64,000 nt of DNA, from the NCBI RefSeq assembly GCF_033283405.1, contig NZ_JAWMQR010000012.1, positions 62,001-126,000 of the forward strand, written 5' to 3'. Origin of the DNA: Halioxenophilus sp033283405. GTDB lineage: Bacteria; Pseudomonadota; Gammaproteobacteria; Pseudomonadales; Cellvibrionaceae. The notes beneath the pieces are model-generated. The model was not told where the DNA came from, made no database searches, and saw only the letters and a list, made by a program, of their open reading frames with translations. How positions within the stretch are numbered: position 1 is the stretch's first letter; each line of letters begins with the position of its first letter. Made by a program: the position numbers and the translations under genes. Shown in pieces: positions 15,913 through 25,316 of this stretch.

Positions 15913-16611
15913 ATGTCCGGACTAACAGAAGATGTTGCAGTCCGTTTAGCCTTGGCAGCTCGAGCACTTCCGGAAGAGATCGAAACCCGAGATTTAGTTC
16001 TGGGAATTCTCGAAGCGGTTGGTGAACCAATCACCAGTGCTAAACTCAACAAAATTCGGCTCGGTCGTTTAAAACGTATCGATGTGTTGGCTAACATCGA
16101 TGAGTCGTACCTCAAAGAAGCGCTCAATTTCCTTAAAGGGCGTAATATCAAACGCGAGCCGGAACCTCTGCCTGAGGTGGTCGACTACGAAGATGGCGAT
16201 ATGCCACAGTCCGTTCGCGTTGCCTGTGCCTCCAATTCCGGCGATAAAATCGACGGCCACTTCGGTTCTTGCAAACGATTTTTAATCTATCAACTCTCTG
16301 GCGAAGAGATGCGTCTGATTGATATTCGTGAGCCAGAAGCGGTTGATGACGACGAAGACAAGAACGTCGCCCGGGCACAGCTTATCGATGACTGTCGTGT
16401 ACTCTACACCATCTCCATTGGTGGCCCCGCTGCGGCGAAGGTTGTTCGAGCCGGTTTACACCCAATCAAATTACCCCAGGGCGGCTGCGCACCCGAAGTG
16501 TTGTTGCGTTTGAAAGAGACCATTGCCGGTTCACCACCACCCTGGTTGGCCAAGGCGATGGGGCAGGATCCCGAACAGCGGGCTCGTTATCGTGAGGAGG
16601 CAGGTGCATGA
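15913..16611 (+). CDS. nifY: NifY (nitrogenase apo-MoFe/FeMo-co binding protein)
   Basis: The 232-aa protein has an N-terminal alpha-helical NafY/NifY-type domain (about 1-75; LGRLKRIDV, YLKEALNFLKGR) and a C-terminal NifX-like cofactor-binding domain from about residue 99 (VRVACASNSGDKIDGHFGSC, with HFG). Such proteins bind apo-dinitrogenase and FeMo-co during maturation. It is placed between nifT and the DUF6129 gene exactly as in A. vinelandii. Its last codons overlap the next start by 4 nt (ATGA). Confidence 0.93.
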   Translation: MSGLTEDVAVRLALAARALPEEIETRDLVLGILEAVGEPITSAKLNKIRLGRLKRIDVLANIDESYLKEALNFLKGRNIKREPEPLPEVVDYEDGDMPQSVRVACASNSGDKIDGHFGSCKRFLIYQLSGEEMRLIDIREPEAVDDDEDKNVARAQLIDDCRVLYTISIGGPAAAKVVRAGLHPIKLPQGGCAPEVLLRLKETIAGSPPPWLAKAMGQDPEQRARYREEAGA

Positions 16612-16877
16612 TTTCAGAAGCGGATATAGCTACGGTTGTTGATTTCGTCAAAGCCAACGGTTTGAGTGAAGCGGTGGTATCGCAGTTGCGCGGTCAATTC
16701 AGCGATTACCACTTCACCTACTGTATGGACGACGACATGGAGGCCTATACGCCGGCGTTGGAGTCAGAAGGATTTAATATCTATTTTGTAAACTCCAGTG
16801 ACCACTGTTCGAAACTGACTACCGATCCCACCAATGCCTCTGGTTTTGTCTTAGCAGAGGTGGATGAGGATGAGTGA
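16608..16877 (+). CDS. DUF6129 family nif-associated protein
   Basis: The 89-aa acidic protein is of the type found between nifY and the LRV gene in Azotobacter-like nif clusters (DUF6129, from memory). It starts inside the nifY stop (ATGA) and its own end overlaps the lrv start, so it is translationally coupled on both sides. Two cysteines (YCMDDD, DHCSK) are present. Its biochemical role is unknown. Confidence 0.8.
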   Translation: MISEADIATVVDFVKANGLSEAVVSQLRGQFSDYHFTYCMDDDMEAYTPALESEGFNIYFVNSSDHCSKLTTDPTNASGFVLAEVDEDE

Positions 16878-17613
16878 ATCAGAGGAATCCCCCTTTGACT
16901 TAACTCCCATTGCAGATTGTCGTTTCTGTAAGTTTCAAACACGGCTGCTACTTAATGGTCGGTGTACACCGGGTGATGCCTGCGTGCTGGTGGAGAGCGG
17001 TCGACAGATCGACCGCTTTTTCCGCAACAATCCGCAATATGCCAAGGATTATCTGGCGGATCCGTTTTGGGAGCGAAGGGCCATTGCTGTGCGCTATTCA
17101 CCGCAGGCAGAGTTGATCAAAATGATCAAAGACCCGGATGAAGCGGTGCGCCGTGCGGTTGCTTACCGGCTGCCGCCAGATCAGCTGATCGATATGATCC
17201 ATGACAGCGATCGCGAGGTGCGCATCACCGTGGCTGATCGTCTGCCGCTCGATAAGCTCGAGTTGCTGGCCAATGATCCCGATTATCTTGTCCGCGCCTA
17301 TGTGGCTCAACGGCTGCCCGCCGGTCGCCTGTTCCGCCTGATTCGCGACCCCGATCGCCAGGTTAGGAAACTGGTCGCCAAACGTCTGCCCGAGGCGAGC
17401 CTGGGTATGATGCTCTACGATCCTGAGCCCGAGGTTAGAAGGGTGGTTGCCAATCGTGCGCAAGAGGATGAGCTAAAAATCCTGCTGCAGGATGAAGACT
17501 GGATGGTGCGCTTAACAGCGGTAGAGCGGGCGCCACTGGATGCGTTAGAGAGCCTTAAAGAGGATCCGGATCCGGAAGTTTGTCGAACAGTAAAAGAGCG
17601 TTTGGCCAGTTAG
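16870..17613 (+). CDS. 4Fe-4S leucine-rich-repeat-variant (LRV) protein
   Basis: The 247-aa protein starts with a four-cysteine cluster (C17, C20, C32, C38) that binds a 4Fe-4S cluster in the LRV_FeS4 family. About eight tandem LRV repeats of 24 residues follow, with the pattern DPDxxVRxxVAxRLPxxxL. The A. vinelandii LRV protein is the structural prototype; its role in nitrogen fixation remains unclear. Start 16870 gives better spacing to AGAGG than the in-frame ATG at 16864. It is the last gene of the nifHDKTY block; a terminator follows. Confidence 0.93.
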   Translation: MSESEESPFDLTPIADCRFCKFQTRLLLNGRCTPGDACVLVESGRQIDRFFRNNPQYAKDYLADPFWERRAIAVRYSPQAELIKMIKDPDEAVRRAVAYRLPPDQLIDMIHDSDREVRITVADRLPLDKLELLANDPDYLVRAYVAQRLPAGRLFRLIRDPDRQVRKLVAKRLPEASLGMMLYDPEPEVRRVVANRAQEDELKILLQDEDWMVRLTAVERAPLDALESLKEDPDPEVCRTVKERLAS

Positions 17614-17635
17614 ACTCTTGCTGGAGGTTTAAGGG

Positions 17636-17661
17636 GCCGCTCGTAAGCGGCTTTGCTTTTT
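17636..17661 (+). terminator. Terminator after the nif block
   Basis: GCCGCT, loop CGTA, AGCGGC, then TTTGCTTTTT. It lies 22 nt after the LRV stop codon and closes the plus-strand nif transcript. Confidence 0.8.
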
Positions 17662-17889
17662 CGCTAGCACCGTGAGCATAACGCACTGTGCGGCAGAGGG
17701 CGTTTCTCTATGGCCTTTTAATCCTGGCCTCTCAATCCTGGACAAAGGTTTTTCTACCACGCTTTTTGCGTGTGGATTCCTCTGCATGTAGCAATGTGCA
17801 AGAGGTGGGCGCCTTATAAGGGGGTGTGGCCAACGGCTTTCGGCTTCGGGTGGCTACTGCCGGGCCGTTGATTACCGCTAACGACCACC

Positions 17890-18357
17890 TCAATCCAAAT
17901 TGCCCACCTCCAGCATCGGCGCGGCTTCAATATCCTCTGCATCCATCATCTCCGCTACCCGCTGTAGGGAAGCGATAATCATATTTTGTTCCCACTTTTT
18001 TAAGCGGTTGAAGCGCTCAATGAATTGCTCTTGTAGCGGTGTGGGCGCGGACTCCAGCGCTTGCTGGCCCCGCGGGGTAAGGCTGGCATGGACTTTACGG
18101 CGGTCGCTTTGCGAGCGTTCGCGGATGACCAGTTCCCGTTTTTCCAAGCGGTCGAGAATGCTGGTCACCGTGGCTTGGCTGAGGCTGATATCGGCGGCAA
18201 TTTCGCCGATAGTGACCTGTGGCTTGGCCTGAATTGCTTGTAACAGCAGAATTTGTGGGGCGGTTAAACCAGAGGTTTTAGCCAGATATTTTGAGTGTAG
18301 GTCGGTGGCTCGTATAACCCGTCTCAGCGCCACCAAAACCTCTTCACTGTTGGACAT
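17890..18357 (-). CDS. MarR family transcriptional regulator
   Basis: The 155-aa protein has a winged-helix DNA-binding domain: LTAPQILLLQAI, the recognition helix in SLSQATVTSILDRLEKRELV, and the wing RERSQSDRRKVHASLTPRG. C-terminal helices fit MarR dimerisation. It is downstream of and co-directional with a BCCT carrier gene, 83 nt apart. MarR proteins next to compatible-solute genes are known (EctR), so it may regulate that carrier; this is inference. Confidence 0.9.
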   Translation of the reverse strand: MSNSEEVLVALRRVIRATDLHSKYLAKTSGLTAPQILLLQAIQAKPQVTIGEIAADISLSQATVTSILDRLEKRELVIRERSQSDRRKVHASLTPRGQQALESAPTPLQEQFIERFNRLKKWEQNMIIASLQRVAEMMDAEDIEAAPMLEVGNLD

Positions 18358-18440
18358 TAGTGCAGGGTTCCCAGGTTAAACAGATCGGGCGATTATAGAT
18401 CGGCCTGGGTGGTAACTAAAACCCGTAAGCGATTGCGGCT

Positions 18441-20033
18441 TCATCTGCGCCGCAACAGTGGTCTTTCGCTGAGTAGCCCTTTGCTCAGGCTGACCACCAT
18501 CACCAGCAGCACCAGTGTAAATGGCAAGCCAGTGGTGATGGCACCCGCTTGCAGCGCCCCCAGGGCAGCCTTGCCGCCGCCGACCAACAGTACCAGGGCG
18601 ATCATCCCCTCCATCACCGCCCAGAAGATGCGCTGCGGTACAGGGGCATCGAGTTTGCCGCCGGAGGTAATGCTGTCAATCACCAAGGAACCGGAGTCGG
18701 ACGAGGTGATAAAAAAGACAATTACCAGCACCACGGCCAGCAGGGAGGTGAACGAGGTCCAGGGCAGATGCTCCAGCAGATGGAAGGTGGAGAGGCTGAC
18801 CTTGTCGATGCCTTTGGCCAGTTGACCGACCCCTTCCTGGCTCTGCTCCAGGGCACTGATACCAAACACCGACATCCACACCAGAGTGACCAGTGTCGGC
18901 ACTATCAATACCGCAAAGAGAAATTCACGCACGGTTCTACCTTTGGAGATGCGCGCGATAAACATGCCGACAAAGGGCGACCAGCTTACCCACCAGGCCC
19001 AGTAAAAAACGCTCCAACCGTGCATCCACTGCTCGTCTGGTCGATCAATCCAATTGCTCAATGGCACGAGGTTGACCAGATACTCCTCACCGGTGATCAG
19101 CATGCCCTGCAGAATATGCACCGTAGGGCCGACGATAAACACCAGCAGCAATAGGCCAGCCGCCAGGCTGATATTGATATTGCTAAGAATACGAACCCCG
19201 CCTTCCAGGCCCCTCACCACAGAGAGGACCGCAAAAAAGGTAACGCCGCAGACGATGATAATCTTGGTTTGCAGACTGTTGGCTACGCCAAACAGAAAGT
19301 GCAGGCCGGAGGTGGCCTGGTTGGCACCAAACCCCAGTGAGGTGGCCAGGCCGAAGATGGTGGCCAGCACCGCGGTGATATCAATGATATGCCCCCACCA
19401 GCCCCAAATCCGATCGCCCAATATGGGGTAAAACGCAGAGCGTACCGTCAGTGGCAGCCCTTTGTTGTAGCAGAAAAACGCCAAAGATAAGCCAACCACG
19501 GCGTAGATGGCCCAGGCGTGCAGCCCCCAGTGGTAGAGGGTGGCCGGCAGGGCCATATCGGCGGCGCGAGCACTGAAGGGTGGCAGGTTGAGCGGGGTTC
19601 CGCCCCAGCCAGTGTAGTAGGCGATAGGTTCGGCTACGCTCCAAAACATCAAGCCGATGCCCATGCCGGCCGCAAACAGCATGGCAAACCACGAGAGCCG
19701 GGAAAACTCGGGTTTGGCGGCGTCGCCACCGAGGCGGATCTTGCCCAGGGGTAACAGCATCAAGGCTATGCAGAAGATCAGCACCAGGCTGGCGGAGCTC
19801 ATAAAAAACCAATCGAAATGATCGATGCACCAGGTTTTGGCGGTGTTAAGCCAGCTATTGGCGATCTCAGGGAAGAGCAGGCTGGCGGAAACAAACAGAA
19901 GAATCAGTGTGGCGCTAATGAAAAATACCGGGTGGTGGATATCCATCCCCCATATTTCGATATTGTCCTGGCCAATTTCGTAGTCGGTTTGATAGTGATT
20001 GTGGTTGCTGTGAGGGTAGCGGGTTTGCTTCAT
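18441..20033 (-). CDS. BCCT family betaine/choline/carnitine transporter
   Basis: The 530-aa inner-membrane protein has twelve predicted hydrophobic segments. The BCCT signature AAGMGIGLMFWSVAEP is present and TM helix 4-5 contains WGLHAWAIYAVVGL. The region after TM8 (WSVFYWAWWVSWSPFVGMFIARISKGRT) is diagnostic of the family, with aromatic residues of the substrate box. Glycine at the second signature position suggests sodium coupling in this class, but the substrate cannot be read from sequence. ATG 20033 is preferred over TTG 20045. It probably imports an osmolyte. Confidence 0.92.
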   Translation of the reverse strand: MKQTRYPHSNHNHYQTDYEIGQDNIEIWGMDIHHPVFFISATLILLFVSASLLFPEIANSWLNTAKTWCIDHFDWFFMSSASLVLIFCIALMLLPLGKIRLGGDAAKPEFSRLSWFAMLFAAGMGIGLMFWSVAEPIAYYTGWGGTPLNLPPFSARAADMALPATLYHWGLHAWAIYAVVGLSLAFFCYNKGLPLTVRSAFYPILGDRIWGWWGHIIDITAVLATIFGLATSLGFGANQATSGLHFLFGVANSLQTKIIIVCGVTFFAVLSVVRGLEGGVRILSNINISLAAGLLLLVFIVGPTVHILQGMLITGEEYLVNLVPLSNWIDRPDEQWMHGWSVFYWAWWVSWSPFVGMFIARISKGRTVREFLFAVLIVPTLVTLVWMSVFGISALEQSQEGVGQLAKGIDKVSLSTFHLLEHLPWTSFTSLLAVVLVIVFFITSSDSGSLVIDSITSGGKLDAPVPQRIFWAVMEGMIALVLLVGGGKAALGALQAGAITTGLPFTLVLLVMVVSLSKGLLSERPLLRRR

Positions 20034-20280
20034 AGGGTGGATCAAATAATTTAGATTACTAACTAATTTTCACATGCTACCACTGCTGGGTGGAGAAAAA
20101 TACAGCCATCTAATTCTCATAATATGGCGATTTTTCAGCAGAAAAAGGGATTTTGAGGTAGGTTTTTATCTTGGTTATGCGCTTGAGGTGGCAAAGATAA
20201 CCCTTTAACATGTTTAGAGTTCTAAAAATAATAACAATCCCACCTTAAAAAAATACTTCACACACACTCAAGGGGAGCGC

Positions 20281-22872
20281 ATGTTCCAACGCAAACTCTT
20301 GGTCAGTGCCGTTATATCGGCGGTGGCCGCCAGCCAGCTGGCTCAAGCTGAAATTGAAGAGGTGGTGGTTACCGCCACCAAGCAGAGCGCCAGTACTCAG
20401 GATATTCCCGTCGCCGTATCAGCCATCACGGAAGAGTCGCTAGAGCAGCTGGGGGTCACCAGCTTTGAGGACTACCTGGTGCAGTTGCCCAGCGTTACGG
20501 CCGGTGGTAGTGGCCCCGGCCAGAGCACCATCTACATCCGTGGGGTGGCTTCGACTACCCCCAATCTCACTACTGCTGGTGTCGCGGGCTTAGCACCCAA
20601 TGTGGCGCTCTACCTCGACGAGCAGCCGTTATCGCAGCCGGGCCGCAATCTCGATGTCTACACCGCCGATATGAACCGGGTAGAGGTGTTGGCCGGCCCG
20701 CAGGGCACTCTGTTCGGCGCCAGTTCCCAGGCGGGTACGGTGCGGTTGATTACCAACAAGCCCGATCGCAGCGAGAGCTACGGCACTATTAAGGTGGGCG
20801 CTGCAGCCACCAAGGGTGGTGATCCCAGCAGCAATATTGAGGTGATGGGCAACCTCGCAATTAGTGAGCGTATGGCGCTGCGGGCGGTGGTCTACTCCGA
20901 TACCAAAGGCGGTTACATCGATAATGTGGCCGGCAGCCTCACCGCCGAAGAGAGTGCCCGTTTTCGTCCAGCCGGTACGGTGCGGGCCAATGGCGTGCCC
21001 GTGAGTAGCAATCGCGCCGGCTTTCAATCCACCTCGGACCTGAGTGGCGTTACCTTCCTCGCGGCCGATAACAGTGCCCTGGTCGAAGACGACATCAACG
21101 AAACCACCTACACCGGTGGCCGGGTCAGTGGCTCTTTTGATGTGACTGACGAGTGGAGCCTGCTATTGGCGGTGGCGCATCAGGAGCTGGATGCCGATGG
21201 TGTCTTTTACGCAGATCCTGAGCTGGGCGATGATGACCTGGCCGTGCAGCACTACCAGCCAGATCGTTTGGAAGACCAGTTCGATAACGCCGCCTGGACC
21301 ATTGAAGGTCGTGTGGCGGCCCTGGATGTGGTGTATACCGGTGCCTTTACCAGCCGTGACACCGATCAGGCGGTGGATTACGCCGACTACCTCTTTGTTG
21401 GCCAGTACCTGCCTTATTACATCTGTGACGGCTCGGTCTCCTACCCCGGTAGCGCTGCACCATCGGGTACCTGTCAGGCGCCGAACCTGTTTGTCGACAG
21501 CCGTACCGAAACCGAAGTCACCACCCACGAGCTGCGTTTCAGCACCGATCAGTCGGCCGGTGTGCGAGCCACGGCTGGTGTGTTCTATAGCGACCTGGAG
21601 CTAAAAGAGCGCAACGATTTCAACTACCCTGGCTCAACGGTCATTCAAGGTTTTGGCCAGGTGGGTTTCTCCCCCAACTACCCCTTCTCCACCGGTTACA
21701 CCTCCGATGGCGGCCCCTTCCCGGCTGGGGTGATTTTCCGCAACGACATTAAACGTACCGATGAGCAGTTTGGGGCGTTTGGTGAAGTCACCTTCGATAT
21801 AGGCGACCAGTTTGCGGTGGTATTGGGGGCGCGCTATTACGATATCGAGGTCGACTTCGACGGCAGTGCCAACTCCTCGTTCTGTAACCTCTTCCAGCCA
21901 GATGCCAACGCCTACGGTACTGACATCAGTGATATCTACAACAATGATGGCGAGGTGACCTACCACGGCTCCTGTAACACGGCCGATCACATCACCTACA
22001 CCCAGGCCGATGTTGACGACCCTAACATTGCGGTGCCGGCCGCCGTGGCGGCAGCGCTTAACGCGCCGGATACCGCCAGTACCGATGGCACTATCTTTAA
22101 AGTGACCGGTAACTGGACACCCACGGCGGATACCCTGTTCTACCTGACGGTATCTGAAGGGTTTCGGCCGGGGCTGCTGAATCGGCCGGGGGGCGCCAGC
22201 AACGCTGATGGTACCTTCTCGGTCCCTTACGCCCTGGATACCGATGAGGTGTTAAATACCGAGCTGGGTTGGAAAACCGATCTGGCCGATGGCAGCCTGC
22301 GCTTTAACGGCAGCCTCTTCTTCGTTCAGATCGACGATCTGCAAACCACGATTTTCGATCCCAGTATCACCAACCTGTTCTTCTCGGATAACGCCGCCAA
22401 TGCCGAAGTATTGGGGCTGGAGGGGGATTTCATCTACGCTCCGGATAGCCTGCCCGGGCTGACGGTGAATGGTGCCTTCTCGCTGCTGGATACCGAGATC
22501 ACCGAGGTTTTAACGCCCACCAATGATGTGCAGAAAGGTGATTCGCTGGCCTATGCTCCTGAGTTCCAGGCCACCTTGAGTGCGCGCTATGAGTGGGATT
22601 TAAGTGGCTTTACCGCGCACGTGATGCCGCACATGGCCTACGCCGATGAATCCTACAGCGATATCATCACCATCAACCGGATGAAGATCGACAGCTGGCT
22701 GATGTTTGGCATTACTGCGGGCATCAGTACCGAGCAGTGGAGCGCCGAGCTGTTTATCGATAACCTCACCGATGAGCGCGCCGAGCTTGCGGCCAACTTC
22801 GTCTTCGACCGTGAACGGGTAACCTATGCGCGACCACGCACGGGCGGTTTGCGGCTGGCCTATCATTTCTAA
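20281..22872 (+). CDS. TonB-dependent outer-membrane receptor
   Basis: The 863-aa protein has a signal peptide (cleavage about residue 23, QLAQA), a TonB box-like EEVVVTATK, a plug domain (to about residue 160; IPVAVSAITEESL, RVEVLAGPQGTLFGASSQAGTVRLIT) and a 22-strand barrel ending in F (LRLAYHF). It takes up an unidentified ligand with TonB energy. The style of plug is common in Cellvibrionales and sphingomonads that use complex organic molecules. Start ATG 20281 follows AAGGGGAG. A terminator ends it, and a TPR-sulfotransferase gene follows, a frequent partner of such receptors. Confidence 0.95.
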   Translation: MFQRKLLVSAVISAVAASQLAQAEIEEVVVTATKQSASTQDIPVAVSAITEESLEQLGVTSFEDYLVQLPSVTAGGSGPGQSTIYIRGVASTTPNLTTAGVAGLAPNVALYLDEQPLSQPGRNLDVYTADMNRVEVLAGPQGTLFGASSQAGTVRLITNKPDRSESYGTIKVGAAATKGGDPSSNIEVMGNLAISERMALRAVVYSDTKGGYIDNVAGSLTAEESARFRPAGTVRANGVPVSSNRAGFQSTSDLSGVTFLAADNSALVEDDINETTYTGGRVSGSFDVTDEWSLLLAVAHQELDADGVFYADPELGDDDLAVQHYQPDRLEDQFDNAAWTIEGRVAALDVVYTGAFTSRDTDQAVDYADYLFVGQYLPYYICDGSVSYPGSAAPSGTCQAPNLFVDSRTETEVTTHELRFSTDQSAGVRATAGVFYSDLELKERNDFNYPGSTVIQGFGQVGFSPNYPFSTGYTSDGGPFPAGVIFRNDIKRTDEQFGAFGEVTFDIGDQFAVVLGARYYDIEVDFDGSANSSFCNLFQPDANAYGTDISDIYNNDGEVTYHGSCNTADHITYTQADVDDPNIAVPAAVAAALNAPDTASTDGTIFKVTGNWTPTADTLFYLTVSEGFRPGLLNRPGGASNADGTFSVPYALDTDEVLNTELGWKTDLADGSLRFNGSLFFVQIDDLQTTIFDPSITNLFFSDNAANAEVLGLEGDFIYAPDSLPGLTVNGAFSLLDTEITEVLTPTNDVQKGDSLAYAPEFQATLSARYEWDLSGFTAHVMPHMAYADESYSDIITINRMKIDSWLMFGITAGISTEQWSAELFIDNLTDERAELAANFVFDRERVTYARPRTGGLRLAYHF

Positions 22873-22898
22873 CATTGCCACTACGGCAAATTAAAATC

Positions 22899-22937
22899 AC
22901 CCCGGTCGCTATTGTGCGGTCGGGGTTTTTTATTTTT
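22899..22937 (+). terminator. Terminator after the TonB receptor
   Basis: An 11-bp stem with two G-U pairs (22899-22909 with 22916-22926), loop TATTGT, followed by a T-run. Confidence 0.85.
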
Positions 22938-23003
22938 GAGCTCGCCAATAAAATCGAACGCTGTAGGGTGAGCTATTTAATCTGCTAATGAGTTAGTGAC
23001 AGG

Positions 23004-24977
23004 ATGGATGATCAAGGCCGTCAGGCAATTGAAACGTTAATGCGCGAGCGCCAATTTAATGAAGCCCTAGCCGAGTTGGAAGCGGGTTTGGCGGTGGCTG
23101 CCAATGACCCAGACCTCTACTATTTTAAAGCGGTCTGCCTGCGCTACCTGCAGCGGCTGCCCGAGGCTTTATCGGTACTGCAACAGCTGAAACAGGTCGC
23201 TGCCGGCTTCGGCCGTGCGTTTCAGGAGGAGGGGCATTGCCTGCGCACCTTGGGCGACCTGCCGACTGCACTTAAGGCTTATCGGCTGGCCACGGAAAAC
23301 AATATTGCACTGCTGGCCAGCTGGAAGGCGCGGGCGGAAATTGCCGGCCAGTTGGATCTTGTTGATGAGGCTCGCTTGGCCGCGCAACAGCTGCAGCGGT
23401 TGGCCGGTGAGCCCAAAGCCATTGTTGCTATTCTCGATTTAATGGCGGAAGGGCGATGGTTGAAAGCGGAAAACCTGTGTCGGAAATTTCTGGTGAGCAA
23501 TCCGCAGCAGGTGCGCGCCATGCGCCTGTTGGCCGAGATAGGTGTGCGCATGGGCGCCTTGGATGAAGCGGAATTTTTGTTGGAGAGCGCGTTGGTGTTT
23601 GAGCCCGGCAATGCCGATACCCAACTGGAGTATGTGCAGGTACTGCGTAAGCGGCAAAAATTCAGCCAGGCACTGGCCGTTGCCAAAGCCTTGTGGCAAA
23701 CCAACCCCGCCCATCCGCAATTAACTTCGGTATACGCTATTGAGTGTATGCAAACCGGTGACTATGCCGGCGCTGTCAATTTATTTGATACGGCGTTGCA
23801 AACCTTGGGGGAAGAACCCGTCACGCTAACCTCCCGTGGTCACGCGTTAAAAACCTGGGGTAAAACCGATCAGGCAATTGCCTCTTATCGCCGGGCGCTG
23901 GCCGCCAAACCCGGCCATGGTGAAGCCTGGTACGCGCTGGCCAATTTAAAAACGGTGGCCTTTGAGCAAGCCGATATCGAGCAGATGAACAACTGCCTAA
24001 CGCGTGCGGATCTGTCGCAGATGGACCGCATCTATTTGCAGTTTGCCTTGGGTAAGGCCTACGAAGATAACGCCGATTATGCCCACTCCTTTCAGCACTA
24101 CAGTGCAGGCAATGCCGCGAAAAAGAGCCAAAGTCGTTACCGTGCCGAACAGATGAGCGAGGAGTTTAAATTACAGCGGCAGGTGGTGACGCCCGCGCTA
24201 ATTACCCAGCTGGGCGATTGTGGTTTTCCGGCCGCCGACCCCATTTTTATCGTCGGCCTGCCGCGAGCAGGCTCAACCCTATTGGAGCAGATTCTGGCCT
24301 CTCACAGCCAGGTGGATGGCACCTTGGAGCTGCCTAATGTTCTCTCGCTGGTGCATCGCTTGCGGCGCGGTACCCGCTTCAGTGGAGAGAACAACTACCC
24401 GCAGGTGTTGGCAGAGCTAACCCCTGAGCAGTGTCGGGAATTTGGTGAGCAATATATTCGGGAGACGCAAATTCACCGTCAGAGGGCGCCATTTTTTATC
24501 GATAAAATGCCCAATAATTTTCGCCATATTGGCCTGATAAAAATGATGTTGCCCAACGCCAAAATTATCGATGCCCGACGCGAGCCAATGGCCTGCTGTT
24601 TTAGTGGTTTTAAACAGCTCTTTGCCGAGGGGCAGGAGTTCAGTTACAGCCTAGGCGACATCGGCCACTATTATTGCGATTACCTGGCTTTGATGGATTA
24701 CTGGCAGGGTCTCTTTCCCGGCCAAATTTTGTTGGTCAATTATGAGTCGGTGGTGGCCGACTTTGAAAAACAGGTGCGGCGTCTGTTGGATTATTGCGGT
24801 CTGGATTTCGAGCAGGGCTGCCTCGATTTTTATCAGAATAAACGGGCGGTGCGCACCGCCAGCTCCGAGCAGGTTCGACAACCGATTTATCAATCCGGCC
24901 TGGAGCAGTGGCGCCACTACCAGGAATATTTACAGCCATTGGCTGACGCGTTGCGTAAGTCTCACAACTTGGCGTAA
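23004..24977 (+). CDS. TPR repeat sulfotransferase
   Basis: The 657-aa protein has about ten tetratricopeptide units over residues 1-370 and then a sulfotransferase domain. The PAPS 5'-phosphosulfate loop is IFIVGLPRAGSTLLEQIL (about 414-431), followed by FIDKMPNNFRHIG and the 3'-phosphate segment with ARREPMACCFSGFKQ. This class transfers sulfate from PAPS to peptides, glycans or lipids. The substrate is unknown. It is cytoplasmic as far as visible. Position next to the TonB receptor is a recurrent gene pair in proteobacteria. Confidence 0.9.
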   Translation: MDDQGRQAIETLMRERQFNEALAELEAGLAVAANDPDLYYFKAVCLRYLQRLPEALSVLQQLKQVAAGFGRAFQEEGHCLRTLGDLPTALKAYRLATENNIALLASWKARAEIAGQLDLVDEARLAAQQLQRLAGEPKAIVAILDLMAEGRWLKAENLCRKFLVSNPQQVRAMRLLAEIGVRMGALDEAEFLLESALVFEPGNADTQLEYVQVLRKRQKFSQALAVAKALWQTNPAHPQLTSVYAIECMQTGDYAGAVNLFDTALQTLGEEPVTLTSRGHALKTWGKTDQAIASYRRALAAKPGHGEAWYALANLKTVAFEQADIEQMNNCLTRADLSQMDRIYLQFALGKAYEDNADYAHSFQHYSAGNAAKKSQSRYRAEQMSEEFKLQRQVVTPALITQLGDCGFPAADPIFIVGLPRAGSTLLEQILASHSQVDGTLELPNVLSLVHRLRRGTRFSGENNYPQVLAELTPEQCREFGEQYIRETQIHRQRAPFFIDKMPNNFRHIGLIKMMLPNAKIIDARREPMACCFSGFKQLFAEGQEFSYSLGDIGHYYCDYLALMDYWQGLFPGQILLVNYESVVADFEKQVRRLLDYCGLDFEQGCLDFYQNKRAVRTASSEQVRQPIYQSGLEQWRHYQEYLQPLADALRKSHNLA

Positions 24978-25316
24978 CTGTCAGCTATTAGTCTCTGCCA
25001 GCTTGTTTGTCGCTCTGATCTCGCAGGTCAGCACGTGCTTTAGAATGGGAGCTGTCTGAGGCCTCGGTCACCGCCGGCCTGCGGCAAAATAACCAGCTGG
25101 CGGCCGAGAGCGAAAACCGCCTGGGCAGCGACGACCTGCCCCAGTTGCCACCCATTCTCTAGTTACCACTTCTCCTGCGCCGCGTCCGCCCCGAAACCAC
25201 CTGCGGCTGGCGTGGCGCGGGGTTTGCTGGGGGTTTGCCACTTGTTAAAAGCTGGCGTATTTTGTCCCTTACCCGACACAAACGCCGGTGTCATCGAACC
25301 CAAAGGCCCTCAGCGT
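24978..25316. other. Intergenic stretch with a possible gene remnant
   Basis: Between the sulfotransferase and aldo/keto reductase genes I see no intact gene. A 47-codon open segment listed separately may be the tail of a lost gene. Confidence 0.4.
25019..25162 (+). pseudogene. Possible 3' remnant of a lost gene
   Basis: A reading frame bounded by TGA 25016-25018 and TAG 25160-25162 encodes about 47 residues with GC-rich third positions and no start codon: LEWELSEASVTAGLRQNN in the middle and DDLPQLPPIL at the end. The amphipathic, gene-like composition suggests a C-terminal fragment, but I do not recognise the parent. Chance openness of GC-rich DNA cannot be excluded. Confidence 0.25.
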
